From a virus, in the IMG/VR virus record IMGVR_UViG_3300035181_001618, positions 62,001 to 126,000 of that record: a DNA stretch of 64,000 nt; one strand, 5' to 3'. Positions 39,259-46,587 of the stretch are shown here, piece after piece. The position numbers and the translations under genes were made by a program. Below the pieces are notes generated by a model. It searched no databases. It was not told the DNA's origin and was given only the letters and a program-made list of their open reading frames with translations. Position 1 is the first letter of the stretch. Each line of letters starts with the position of its first letter.

Positions 39259-39856
39259 ATAACCCTAGCTCCAACGCCTCTTGTGCGGTGATCCAGCGGT
39301 CTGTGGGCGACAGTAGAATGTCCTTAACTTGCTGCTCTGTCATCTTGGTCCGCTTGACGAAGTGGTCAACGAACCGCTTGTGCATGATGTCTTGAGTCTT
39401 GCGCATCGCGATGAAGTCATGGTACGTGCCCTCGACGCCTTCACTGAAGTGGTGCGTCATGATGAACGCGTTCCGTGACATGATCCGCTTACCTGGCGTG
39501 CCTGAGACAAACATCAAGGCGGCCATCGAGCAGATTGCACCGATGCCGACGGTCTGAATCTCCAAACGGCTTACTTCCATGGCATCGATAGCCGCAAAGC
39601 CCGCATGCACGTCGCCGCCGTATGAGTTGATCAGCAGAGACAAGGTCGTGTCCGTGCTAAAGACGAAGTTGGACTTGATCAAGAACTCGACCAGGTCTCG
39701 CGATGAATCTTGAGTCACGTCATCGAAGTACATGTATGTGGCGTAAGATGCCAGCGAGAACATGTCAATCGGCGACACGCATGCCATCGAAGCCAGGTCC
39801 GAAGTAGCGAGCTCCTCGGCCGCTGCTTTCTTCATTCGACGTTGGGAGATTTTCAT
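39200..39856 (-). CDS. ClpP-like serine protease, 218 aa
   Basis: Catalytic residues fit ClpP spacing: Ser110 in GAICSMAALM, His135 in FIMTHHF (25 residues on, as in ClpP Ser98-His123) and Asp186 in SPTDRWIT. SYGGDVHAGFAAIDAM supplies the oxyanion region. It could form a ClpP ring with a host ATPase or act as a prohead protease (S14 type), which would suit the LxE leaders of nearby proteins. No prohead-protease gene of T4 gp21 type is in the window. Confidence 0.85.
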   Translation of the reverse strand: MKISQRRMKKAAAEELATSDLASMACVSPIDMFSLASYATYMYFDDVTQDSSRDLVEFLIKSNFVFSTDTTLSLLINSYGGDVHAGFAAIDAMEVSRLEIQTVGIGAICSMAALMFVSGTPGKRIMSRNAFIMTHHFSEGVEGTYHDFIAMRKTQDIMHKRFVDHFVKRTKMTEQQVKDILLSPTDRWITAQEALELGLCDIIRDPWETPPDAPSVLA

Positions 39857-39877
39857 TTAAGCTCGTTGATTGATGGG

Positions 39878-40477
39878 TTACCTGTCAACCGAGAGGAAGA
39901 TTGTATCATGGTCTCGCACCTTTGATCCGATCTTTCCGTGCTCGATTGTAATATGGTAGAGCAATGTCTCGTGCTCTACGCCCTTCTCAAGGGCGGTGAG
40001 GCAAAGCCTCACAGAGCGTGCGTCACGCTTGACGCAGAAGTCGGTTCGAGCCTGGCCCGACTTCTCATGGATGAACACCTCGGACCACGTGTCGATGACG
40101 GTCTTGAACGTGTCAGCTGCAGCGTCAAACAGCTTTTCGCGCGCCACTGCACGGTCAGCGTCGCTCAGCAACAGCGGTAGCTTAACTGTTGGGCTTACCT
40201 GCTTGACTCGGCCTGTTTCAGCCGTAGTATAGAGCTTGGTAGAAACATCGCTGACAGCAATGTCAGTCAACGCTTTAGGGTTCTTGAAGACAGCATCCTC
40301 AGCTTGCGCCTTGTCTACAGAGAGCTTGAGCGACCGGGTGGCTTGCTTCCAGGCCCTTAGCAGCTCCCGCTGCAAGTCCTTGGTCACGTGATGCTTGACG
40401 TTATCGAAGCGATGAAGGGCAAGCACACTGCGCGCCTTCAAGCCTTCGGTGATGATAAAAGTTGCTAAGCCGCTCAC
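39878..40477 (-). CDS. Unknown protein, 199 aa, GTG start
   Basis: GTG 40477 lies five bases after TAAATA without a Shine-Dalgarno. The product MSGLATFIITEGLKARSVLA is mostly helical and basic in the first 100 residues (LQRELLRAWKQATRSLKLSV), followed by beta segments (TDFCVKRDARSVRLCLTALE, TLLYHITIEHGKIG). No recognised family. It is the first gene of the minus-strand run that leads to the ClpP-like gene. Confidence 0.6.
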   Translation of the reverse strand: MSGLATFIITEGLKARSVLALHRFDNVKHHVTKDLQRELLRAWKQATRSLKLSVDKAQAEDAVFKNPKALTDIAVSDVSTKLYTTAETGRVKQVSPTVKLPLLLSDADRAVAREKLFDAAADTFKTVIDTWSEVFIHEKSGQARTDFCVKRDARSVRLCLTALEKGVEHETLLYHITIEHGKIGSKVRDHDTIFLSVDR

Positions 40478-40708
40478 TCAGCTATTTATGCGGACCAGGA
40501 ATGTTTGCTTCATTGATGTATCGAAGCACGTCCTCTGGCGTAGTTGAGGTGTACTCGACCGCGTAATCCTTGTCAACGTCGTCGACGTGAGCCATGGGTG
40601 CACCTTTACTTGGTACATGTGCCCATAGTGCACAAAGATCAGCGCCCACAGAGGCTTATTGTTGACAGTCTTGAGCTTGACATCACCTGATGTCCGTGAA
40701 GAAGGCAT
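40478..40708 (-). CDS. Unknown small protein, probably frameshifted
   Basis: The first 42 residues look natural (DVKLKTVNNKPLWALIFVHY, GHMYQVKV). The rest (LTSTTLTRITRSSTPQLRQR) does not. The adjacent frame has ATG 40595 and reads MAHVDDVDKDYAVEYTSTTP then EDVLRYINEANIPGPHK, ending at TAG 40482 inside the TAAATAG promoter. Either one gene has a single-base shift near 40597, or a 37-residue gene overlaps its end. No family recognised. Confidence 0.5.
   Translation of the reverse strand: MPSSRTSGDVKLKTVNNKPLWALIFVHYGHMYQVKVHPWLTSTTLTRITRSSTPQLRQRTCFDTSMKQTFLVRINS
40483..40488 (-). promoter_or_regulatory. Late promoter element abutting a GTG start
   Basis: CATAAATA, GCTGA, GTG (40477) on the minus strand; the spacing places the predicted +1 on the GTG. 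Confidence 0.5.
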
Positions 40709-40823
40709 CTTCTATACAAAGGATCATAGTAAGGAGATCGCTATTCACACATGTGATGCTGCGTTGGGACATGCAAAGGACATGTAGCGACAACTCAGTT
40801 TTGCACAGATTCCTCCGCAATCC

Positions 40824-40829
40824 TAAATA
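40824..40829 (+). promoter_or_regulatory. Late promoter element
   Basis: CCTAAATAGC is followed by CTCAT and the ATG at 40837, seven bases after the element. The 128-base gap 40709-40836 otherwise holds nothing recognisable. Confidence 0.5.
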
Positions 40830-40836
40830 GCCTCAT

Positions 40837-41466
40837 ATGACATATCGTTCGCCTTTCATCATCCAGCAAGGCTTCCTCACACCTGAAGAAGTAGCACGTA
40901 TCGCCGACCAAACACGAGTCGTCGAGCCAGACAAGGACTCAGAAGGGCGGCCTCTACCTATGGCTCGTGCCCATAAGGCGTCGGAGGACCTGATCTACAA
41001 CAAGTTCAAGCCGCTGATTCCGCTCATCGAAGAGCACTACGACATCAAGCACAAGGCCACCGAGACCATTCAGTTCCAGCAGTTTCCGACCTCAAATGCG
41101 AAGCTGGCAGAAGCCCCGCACTGTGACAACGCGGTTTACAAGCGGAAGAAGTGGGCACGAGTTTCAGGCCGTGACCTCTCCTGCATCATCTGGTTGAAAG
41201 ACTACCAGGACACCCCTCCCTTCAACCTCAAGCAGCACGTCTACGGCGGGAAGCTTGAGTTCCCCGTCTATAACTTTAGCTTCCAGCCTCAGGCTGGCAC
41301 GCTTGTCATCTTCCCCTCTTGCGAGCGGTTCATCCAAGCCACGACCTCAGTGCTCGTCGGCGAGCTGCAGCTCGCAAAGTTCTACGTGCACTCGCAAGGC
41401 CTTTGGCTTTACAACCCGGCTAACTTCCCAGGCGACTTCAGAAGTTGGTTCAACGACGTGGTCTGA
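40837..41466 (+). CDS. 2OG-Fe(II) oxygenase-like protein lacking the distal His, 209 aa
   Basis: The fold markers of a prolyl-4-hydroxylase-like oxygenase are present: HCD (His95, Asp97), YGGKLEFPVY, QAGTLVIFPS and AKFYVHSQ. The second iron His, expected in the FIxATTSV segment, is Gln167, and the 2-oxoglutarate Arg is Lys181 or absent. The enzyme may have altered metal ligands, like halogenase-type oxygenases in which one ligand is replaced, or be inactive. It heads the plus-strand lysis block. Confidence 0.7.
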   Translation: MTYRSPFIIQQGFLTPEEVARIADQTRVVEPDKDSEGRPLPMARAHKASEDLIYNKFKPLIPLIEEHYDIKHKATETIQFQQFPTSNAKLAEAPHCDNAVYKRKKWARVSGRDLSCIIWLKDYQDTPPFNLKQHVYGGKLEFPVYNFSFQPQAGTLVIFPSCERFIQATTSVLVGELQLAKFYVHSQGLWLYNPANFPGDFRSWFNDVV

Positions 41467-41469
41467 CCT

Positions 41470-41642
41470 ATGCTAGGCTTCAACGTAACACCCGAAGGCG
41501 GTATATCCTTAAGCGGGGCTTCAACTTCTACCCAACAGCCGAGTGGGGTACTTCCCGCGGCTTCAGGTTCTCCCTGGGTAAGAAGCTCATCTTCGTGCGT
41601 TGGAGCGTCAAGCTAAGCAAGCTTATCGTGAGGTTCGGATGA
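41470..41642 (+). pseudogene. Small T4-type phage protein with one frameshift
   Basis: ATG 41470 reads MLGFNVTPEGGI and then goes out of frame. The next frame continues YILKRGFNFYPTAEWGTSRG then FRFSLGKKLIFVRWS and stops at 41640, overlapping the LQQ ATG as ATGA. The joined product of about 56 residues looks like one small beta-rich protein. The shift lies near 41502 in GGTATATCC. Confidence 0.5.
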
Positions 41643-42073
41643 AGCTGGCTGAAATCTTATCCAAGGCTGACTTGCTAAAGGCTCAACAGGACTTCATCGA
41701 CACGTTTCCGGATGGCTGGAGCTTCAAGATCACAAATGATGGTAAGCTTGAAGCATCGGTAGAGGATGATACCACTCCGATGTATGCCACAGAGGATGAG
41801 ATCGGGCTGCCTGATCAAAGCGTCAAGTCAGCACCTCGAGCTCGAGCTGAAATTGAGGCCGACTACAAGAAACGGAAGATTGACGTCAAGGTTACCGGCG
41901 GCAAGGTGGTGCGCGGATATCTTGAGGACGCGCAGCTTGAGTTCCCCTCTTATACTGCCGCATTCGAGTACTACGTGCGAGACTACGGCGGCGACTATGC
42001 CTGGAACCAATACGGTAACTCATTCGTAGCCGATGATATCTGGGCTCGCATTAATGAGCTGACCGCATCATGA
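41639..42073 (+). CDS. LQQ-family protein, 144 aa
   Basis: MKLAEILSKADLLKAQQDFI then DTFPDGWSFKITNDGKLEAS carries the core but has no LxE in the leader. The rest includes a charged stretch (RAEIEADYKKRKIDVKVTGG) and the end FEYYVRDYGGDYAWNQYGNS then FVADDIWARINEL. Start and stop both overlap neighbours (ATGA). Its closest relative is the next gene, with the shared DFIDTFPD, so this is a recent tandem duplication. Confidence 0.75.
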   Translation: MKLAEILSKADLLKAQQDFIDTFPDGWSFKITNDGKLEASVEDDTTPMYATEDEIGLPDQSVKSAPRARAEIEADYKKRKIDVKVTGGKVVRGYLEDAQLEFPSYTAAFEYYVRDYGGDYAWNQYGNSFVADDIWARINELTAS

Positions 42074-42107
42074 AGCTCGATCGCCTGACAAGAAGCGACT
42101 GCTCAAG

Positions 42108-42452
42108 ATGCAGCAAGACTTCATCGACACGTTCCCTGACGACTGGGACTTCAAGCTCCAGAGCGACGGTGGCCTGAAGGTCACAAAGGCCAATGACGGT
42201 CCTTGCTACCAACTAGACAAGATCTTCTACAACCCTTACAACACGCGCATCTCCCAAGACGAGTGGGAGGAGGTCATTCGGAAACGTTTTGAAGAGGTCA
42301 TGGAACAGCATGACCTTCCAGCCATCGATGTGACCTTTGAAAATGTCCACCCTGCCATCACTATCTGCGAGGCCAATGTTCAGTATAAGTCATATGCTGA
42401 TGCATTTTATGTAGCAATTCTCGAAGAAGGTAGTTGGGACGCCTGGGGGTAA
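42108..42452 (+). CDS. LQQ-family gene with two frameshifts; original span 42070-42537
   Basis: ATG 42070 (MKLD) overlaps the previous stop but is out of frame with the core DKKRLLKMQQDFIDTFPDDW. One base is missing near 42085, and the present frame can only start at the internal ATG 42108. At the 3' end GSWDAWG stops at 42450. Removing one G from the G5 run at 42445 gives NEPGDFGADNILEFIERQIK, which aligns with the end of the preceding gene (NQYGNSFVADDIWARI). So this duplicate is decaying, or the runs were misread. Confidence 0.65.
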   Translation: MQQDFIDTFPDDWDFKLQSDGGLKVTKANDGPCYQLDKIFYNPYNTRISQDEWEEVIRKRFEEVMEQHDLPAIDVTFENVHPAITICEANVQYKSYADAFYVAILEEGSWDAWG

Positions 42453-42526
42453 TGAGCCTGGGGATTTCGGTGCTGATAACATCTTGGAATTCATCGAGCG
42501 ACAAATCAAAAACGGAAACATCAAAC

Positions 42527-43111
42527 ATGACAATTGACCTCTTTGAACAAGCACTCAGCCGCGCCATGCTCTATGAGGTAGGCGGCTTCTGGAACCTCGA
42601 GACGCCGGGTGTGCGAGAAGGCCTGATCAAGACCCAAGCCCAACGTAAGGCCGTAGGCTATACGAATGACCCGGATGACCACGGCGGTGAGACCAAGTTC
42701 GGCGTTGCTAAGGCGGCCAACCCAGACCTCAACATCGCAGCGCTAGACTGGGAAGGCGCTAAGCGTGTCTACATGAAGCGCTACTGGCTGCCAGGCGACT
42801 GTCAAGACATGCCTAAGCTGGTAGCCCTAATGCACTTTGACGGGTGCGTCAACCACGGCGTTGGGCGGGCCGCAACCATGCTGCAAAAGGCTGTCGGCGC
42901 TACGCCAGACGGTGACATTGGGCCAGCCACCCTCAACAAGGTCAAGGCGCTCGACCAGCTGGTCGTCTGCAACAAGATCGCTGAAGCTCGTACCGCTTTC
43001 TATCGGTCAATTGTAGAGCACAACCCTGTGCAAGCGAAGTATTTGAACGGTTGGCTGCGCCGGATTAATGAAACTCTACAGTACGTCAAGATTCAAGCAT
43101 CAAAGGGATAA
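42527..43111 (+). CDS. Endolysin, GH108 muramidase with peptidoglycan-binding domain, 194 aa
   Basis: YEVGGFW carries the likely catalytic Glu (17). GYTNDPDDHGGETKFGVAK is the GH108 signature, and WEGAKRVYMKRYWL follows. The C-terminal part, MHFDGCVNHGVGRAATMLQK then ATPDGDIGPATLNKV, matches the PG_binding_3 domain. No signal peptide, so release depends on the holin. Start MTIDLF chosen; ATG 42452, in frame and on the LQQ stop, would add 25 residues. The spanins and holin candidate lie 1-2 kb away on the other strand. Confidence 0.9.
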   Translation: MTIDLFEQALSRAMLYEVGGFWNLETPGVREGLIKTQAQRKAVGYTNDPDDHGGETKFGVAKAANPDLNIAALDWEGAKRVYMKRYWLPGDCQDMPKLVALMHFDGCVNHGVGRAATMLQKAVGATPDGDIGPATLNKVKALDQLVVCNKIAEARTAFYRSIVEHNPVQAKYLNGWLRRINETLQYVKIQASKG

Positions 43112-43116
43112 AATAT

Positions 43117-43692
43117 ATGACCACCGTCAAGCACCCGCTAAGCGCAGGCATCCTGCACCCACTACAAGTCAATCGGTTTCGTGCTGTCTTCAAGACCCCC
43201 GAAGGTGAAGCATTGCCGTACGGTGACCCGTTGACCGCTCAGCTAGTTCGTACGTCTGAGTTTGGCCTCTACAAAGGCATTGCGGTGGTCATTGAAGAGG
43301 ACATCACCGGCCATGCGGGTCGTGCGGTGCAACAGCTTACCAAGCTGTCTAACTTCACGCTCGACATTGAGTACTTAGACGGCAATAACACAGTGATCAA
43401 GACCGCATCCTTCATCGGCTGTAAGGTTAGCAACACGCTGTATAGCGGCCTAGACTATGCAGGTGGGAAAAGCTCAGTTGGCGAGGTACTTCGCCTCTCT
43501 GTGCCGCGCTGGGAGGGTAAGAAGTTTGACGAGCTGGCAGCTGAGCATCCTACAGCTGCCACGCTGATCGCCTTTCTCAAGGGAGCACAGCTTGAAGTGA
43601 TCGCCGATCGTGACGGCAAGCGTGGCATCGCAGAGGTCACTTTGACTATCAACTACGGCGACTTGGCTGTCACTTGGGCCGATCTCGGCTAA
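43117..43692 (+). CDS. Possible tail-tube-like virion protein, 191 aa
   Basis: Begins MTTVKHPLSAGILHPLQVNR then FRAVFKTPEG, with VVIEEDITGHAGRAVQQLTK, NFTLDIEYLDGNN and SNTLYSGLDYAGGKSS. The layout (N-terminal strand, NRFRxxF, VxIEDD, IExLDG, C-terminal LTINYGDLAVTW) recalls tube-fold proteins of contractile tails. The similarity is weak and from memory. Another possibility is an internal virion protein. It follows the endolysin by five bases. Confidence 0.5.
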   Translation: MTTVKHPLSAGILHPLQVNRFRAVFKTPEGEALPYGDPLTAQLVRTSEFGLYKGIAVVIEEDITGHAGRAVQQLTKLSNFTLDIEYLDGNNTVIKTASFIGCKVSNTLYSGLDYAGGKSSVGEVLRLSVPRWEGKKFDELAAEHPTAATLIAFLKGAQLEVIADRDGKRGIAEVTLTINYGDLAVTWADLG

Positions 43693-43695
43693 ATA
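43690..43695 (+). promoter_or_regulatory. Late promoter element
   Basis: GCTAAATAT overlaps the stop (TAA) of the 43117 gene, eight bases before ATG 43704. Confidence 0.45.
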
Positions 43696-43703
43696 TTGAC
43701 ATC

Positions 43704-44069
43704 ATGTTTCAGCTGCTTGAATCGCTCTTAGAATTTCTCGACTCGAAGGGTGGTGTCCCTACCGAGCAAGACCTGACGAACGTCAGGGCTTACAAGGACC
43801 TGGTCAGCACGTGGCCAAAGCTCGAGAAGCAGCTGAAGCTTGCTTGGAACGGCGATGCACGTGAGATGAGCCGGGACGGCCACAAGACAGCCGAAGGCGA
43901 GAACGTCTACATCTTCCCAAAGTTGCTGAAGGTCTCCAGCCTTGAGAAGTATGACCCCGACTTTAAGCTGACGATGCCAGCGAAGCGGTGCATCGCTGAG
44001 CTGTTCACGCTCTTCTGCGATAAGTTCAAGATCGCCAACCGGCGCAACACGAACTGGATGGAGCGTTAA
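43704..44069 (+). CDS. Unknown helical protein, 121 aa
   Basis: Starts MFQLLESLLEFLDSKGG. The SLLE near residue 6-9 again looks like the LxE leader. A helical body follows (AYKDLVSTWPKLEKQLKLAW, YIFPKLLKVSSLEKYDPDF) and the end CRIAELFTLFCDKF-like region has two Cys. No family recognised. The start lies eight bases after TAAATA. Its end overlaps the convergent o-spanin gene by four bases. Confidence 0.6.
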   Translation: MFQLLESLLEFLDSKGGVPTEQDLTNVRAYKDLVSTWPKLEKQLKLAWNGDAREMSRDGHKTAEGENVYIFPKLLKVSSLEKYDPDFKLTMPAKRCIAELFTLFCDKFKIANRRNTNWMER

Positions 44070-44377
44070 GGCTTCTTAGCCTTGTTGGCCTCTTCGGCTT
44101 CCTTCACCTGCTTGACATACAGCTCGGCGATTCGCCGCAACTGAGACTCAAGCAGCACCGCCCGCATCTCTGAGTCAAACATCCACCGCGCTACAGCCCG
44201 GTCATCCTTGCGTAGCTCATCGGCCGTAAGCGCAGGGACAGGGGCAGGAACGGTCAGCAGCTCTTGCGGAATTGGCGTGACTACGCGCTCGATGCGCACC
44301 ATCACAGGTTGCTCAGGCTTGGGCGTGCAGCAACCTGTCAACGCGAGCAGGAGGACTAATGTCAGGGCTCTCATCAC
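44066..44377 (-). CDS. o-spanin (outer-membrane lipoprotein), 103 aa
   Basis: A lipoprotein signal, MMRALTLVLLLALTGCCTPK, has the lipobox LTGC, so Cys16 would be lipidated and sent to the outer membrane. A Pro-rich spacer and a helical region follow (VARWMFDSEMRAVLLESQLR, IAELYVKQVKEAEEANK). The start overlaps the i-spanin stop (ATGA), the usual arrangement of separate two-component spanins. Together they fuse the outer and inner membranes at lysis. Confidence 0.85.
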   Translation of the reverse strand: MMRALTLVLLLALTGCCTPKPEQPVMVRIERVVTPIPQELLTVPAPVPALTADELRKDDRAVARWMFDSEMRAVLLESQLRRIAELYVKQVKEAEEANKAKKP

Positions 44378-44781
44378 TTCGCTCCTTGGTCACGTGCTTG
44401 CTGGATCGCCGTCACCGCGTCGACGATGTTCGGTGGCACAGGCGAGGCCTGCTTGGTAGCGATGCGCTTGCGGGCGTCCGCAAGGCCAGCCTTAGCGACT
44501 GACAAGTCAGTCTTGACGCCTTCAAGGGCTTTGATGGCTAATGCTTGATCAGCCTGCAGCTTTGCCAGCTCAGCCAAGTTTGAGTCATTGACCGCCATCG
44601 CTGTCTGAAGACTTAGCTTCAACGTGGCATTGTCAGCCTGCACGCGCTGAACGATGGCTACCTCGTCATCGAGCTTGCTTTGAAGGCTGTGCACCTTGAA
44701 CCAGACGCCACCGCTAATTAAAGCCGCAATTAGTCCGAAGAGCACAAATCGGTTGCCGAGAAGGGAGAGGAGGAAAGGCAT
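44374..44781 (-). CDS. i-spanin, 135 aa
   Basis: One N-terminal membrane anchor, FVLFGLIAALISGGVWFKV, followed by a long periplasmic coiled coil (SLQSKLDDEVAIVQRVQADN...LKLSLQTAM, KALEGVKTDLSVAKAGLADA). Start MPFLLSLLG at 44781 chosen over an upstream extension that crosses a hairpin. Coupled to the lipoprotein gene downstream. Confidence 0.85.
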   Translation of the reverse strand: MPFLLSLLGNRFVLFGLIAALISGGVWFKVHSLQSKLDDEVAIVQRVQADNATLKLSLQTAMAVNDSNLAELAKLQADQALAIKALEGVKTDLSVAKAGLADARKRIATKQASPVPPNIVDAVTAIQQARDQGAK

Positions 44782-44799
44782 ATATGTATGTGTTAAGAG

Positions 44800-44820
44800 C
44801 CGCCTGTCAGTGACAGGCGG
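44800..44820 (-). terminator. Perfect hairpin between holin and spanin genes
   Basis: Arms CCGCCTGTCA / TGACAGGCGG with a one-base centre. No T tract follows on the minus strand (CTCTTAAC). It may be an mRNA stabiliser or attenuator rather than a classical terminator. Confidence 0.5.
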
Positions 44821-44830
44821 TGATGCGAGC

Positions 44831-45190
44831 TTACTCGCCGTCCTTCTTCGTGGCAGCGCGGGACTCTTCACGAGCACCCTTGATCTCGTCAGAGATCTTA
44901 GCGTCCGAGTTGAAGCCAGCATCGATTGCGAAGCCTGTAACAAAGCCTGTGTACAGGGTTGCCCAGAAGCTCATGTCAGCGTTGACGATGTCGCCTGCAA
45001 GGGCTCCGATCATCGCGAAGAGGAAGACGATGACCGTGTAAAGGGTAGCTGCCAGGTTTTCCTTGCCGTACCAGTCAAACAAGCCGACGTCGGTCTCCTT
45101 GCGTAGGTACTTCTTCAGATAGTGGGCGAAGCCGCCAAACATGCCACAGGCAATGAAGGCGATTTGATTGGTGTAAGGTGTGATATCCAT
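44831..45190 (-). CDS. Holin candidate, 119 aa, three membrane segments
   Basis: Hydrophobic segments AFIACGMFGGFAHYL, LAATLYTVIVFLFAMIGALA and FWATLYTGFVTGFAIDA, then a charged C-terminal tail (EIKGAREESRAATKKDGE). Size, topology and place next to the spanins fit a class I-like holin that opens the inner membrane for the endolysin. ATG lies five bases after TAAATA, with no Shine-Dalgarno. Confidence 0.7.
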   Translation of the reverse strand: MDITPYTNQIAFIACGMFGGFAHYLKKYLRKETDVGLFDWYGKENLAATLYTVIVFLFAMIGALAGDIVNADMSFWATLYTGFVTGFAIDAGFNSDAKISDEIKGAREESRAATKKDGE

Positions 45191-45194
45191 GCCG

Positions 45195-45617
45195 CTATTT
45201 AGCTGAAAGCGGCTTCTTTGTACGATACCAGCCTAGGGTTCTGCCGCTGGCTTGAGCCGCCGCGATCATGGCGTCATTGGTGACATGCACGCCTGAGTAG
45301 AGCGCTGCCGCACCCTTGCGAATTGCTTGCTGCTCAACGAAGTGGATGAGCTGCTTGTAGATGCCTTGTTTGCGGTGCTCTTCAGCCACCGCAGAGAACA
45401 GCACCCACGCCGCACGCTTAGGAGGGTCATAGCTCCAGACCGACGCGCCGATCACCTGGTCACCCAACAGCGCATAGGCTACCAGAGAACCGTTCGTGAA
45501 CGGCAAGTCATAGTCTGCGTGGCCTGCCTTGACGAGAGCGAGGTACTCCTCGAGCACGAAGACGAAGGCCTTCGAATGCGCAAGCGAGTCCTCGCTGACA
45601 ACTTTAAGGAGCTGCAT
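45195..45617 (-). CDS. GNAT-family acetyltransferase, 140 aa
   Basis: Motif A EEHRKQGIYKQLIHFVEQQ near residue 80 has the acetyl-CoA pyrophosphate loop (Q/RxxGxx), preceded by a strand AAWVLFSAVAEE and followed by GAAALYSGVHVTNDAMIAAA. This is the full GNAT fold. Substrate unknown. It is the last gene of the nine-gene operon that starts at 52047 and overlaps the PP-loop gene upstream by 14 bases. Confidence 0.8.
   Translation of the reverse strand: MQLLKVVSEDSLAHSKAFVFVLEEYLALVKAGHADYDLPFTNGSLVAYALLGDQVIGASVWSYDPPKRAAWVLFSAVAEEHRKQGIYKQLIHFVEQQAIRKGAAALYSGVHVTNDAMIAAAQASGRTLGWYRTKKPLSAK
45196..45201 (-). promoter_or_regulatory. Late promoter element of the lysis genes
   Basis: CTAAATAGCGGC then ATG (45190) on the minus strand. 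The element overlaps the stop codon of the acetyltransferase gene. Confidence 0.55.
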
Positions 45618-46587
45618 AGAGCCTTGCCTCGCCGCTCTTAAGGCCTTCGATGAAGGTCTCGAGCGTCACGATGATCTTCTGGTCTAGCGGCTTGAACTGA
45701 CGCGTCACGATGTTCATCAAGGCTTGCCCCTCTGACACCAGGTCATTAGCGTTCTCAAAGCCTGTATATTTCATCGCTTGCACCAGCTCAGGGAACTGCT
45801 CGACATACATGCATGGCTTGATGAAGTAGCTAAAGCAGGTCCATGATTGGGCGATGCCAGGCTTGATCGAGTCAAATGACGAGTAGACAGCTTGATGAGC
45901 CAACCGCAAACCCTTGACAGCCGGGTGGTCAAGGTAAGAGAGGATCAATTCAGGCGAGTACATGAAGAACTTCGTGCAGCCCTCGATCCCGTACTTGATC
46001 AGGTGCTGTTGAATCGGCGTAGGGCCGAAGGAGGTAACAATCGGGTCACCTTCTAAGCTCGAACCCTTTGACAGGACCATGTCGCCGCCAGCCATGATGA
46101 AGGCGTGGGTGTCCTTGAATAGCTCGATCAAGTAAAGCTGGGCTAGCACTCGAGCATTGGTCAAGCAGTGCTCAGCGGCAAGCTGTTGGCCTCGCCCGTC
46201 ATAGAACTTTTGCAGGTCTAGGTCAATCAGCAATGGCTTGAGGTCAAACTTTCGACAGAACTCAAATGCTTGCTTGATGTCATGCTCGTTACGGATCCCA
46301 CCCTTCGGACCCCGTATGTGCATGATGACCGGCTCAAACAGAATCTTGCGGTCCAGAAGCGAGAGGCAAACCGCTTGCGAGTCCCCGCCGCCGCTCAAGC
46401 CCACACGAATAGGCTTGGTGAATTGGTTAGCAAGGTCCTCTACGGTGTTACCGCACTCTTCGCGAAACGACCTGACCTCACGAGTGACACCCGCTACCTC
46501 AACGGCGAACTTACCGTCGACGATTGGGTCATTGTGCCACTGGCCATTCCACCCCCACTTGTAGTGGTTATCCTTGCTGTATTGCAT
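45604..46587 (-). CDS. Asparagine-synthase-like PP-loop ATPase, 327 aa
   Basis: VGLSGGGDSQAVCLSLL (SGGxDS, residues 65-70) is the PP-loop that adenylates a carboxylate or urea-type oxygen. There is no N-terminal glutaminase domain, so ammonia or an amine donor must come from elsewhere. Near the end it has MKYTGFENANDLVSEG, a motif shared with the second PP-loop protein at 48712, so the two are paralogues. Start MQYSKDN lies inside the end of the upstream gene. Related enzymes make amide bonds in lasso peptides, beta-lactams and carbapenems. Confidence 0.75.
   Translation of the reverse strand: MQYSKDNHYKWGWNGQWHNDPIVDGKFAVEVAGVTREVRSFREECGNTVEDLANQFTKPIRVGLSGGGDSQAVCLSLLDRKILFEPVIMHIRGPKGGIRNEHDIKQAFEFCRKFDLKPLLIDLDLQKFYDGRGQQLAAEHCLTNARVLAQLYLIELFKDTHAFIMAGGDMVLSKGSSLEGDPIVTSFGPTPIQQHLIKYGIEGCTKFFMYSPELILSYLDHPAVKGLRLAHQAVYSSFDSIKPGIAQSWTCFSYFIKPCMYVEQFPELVQAMKYTGFENANDLVSEGQALMNIVTRQFKPLDQKIIVTLETFIEGLKSGEARLYAAP

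Noticed and set aside
39200-39856. ClpP-like protein as the prohead protease cutting LxE leaders
   Set aside because: Possible, but no capsid genes lie nearby and T4-type phages use a different protease family; left as a side remark only.
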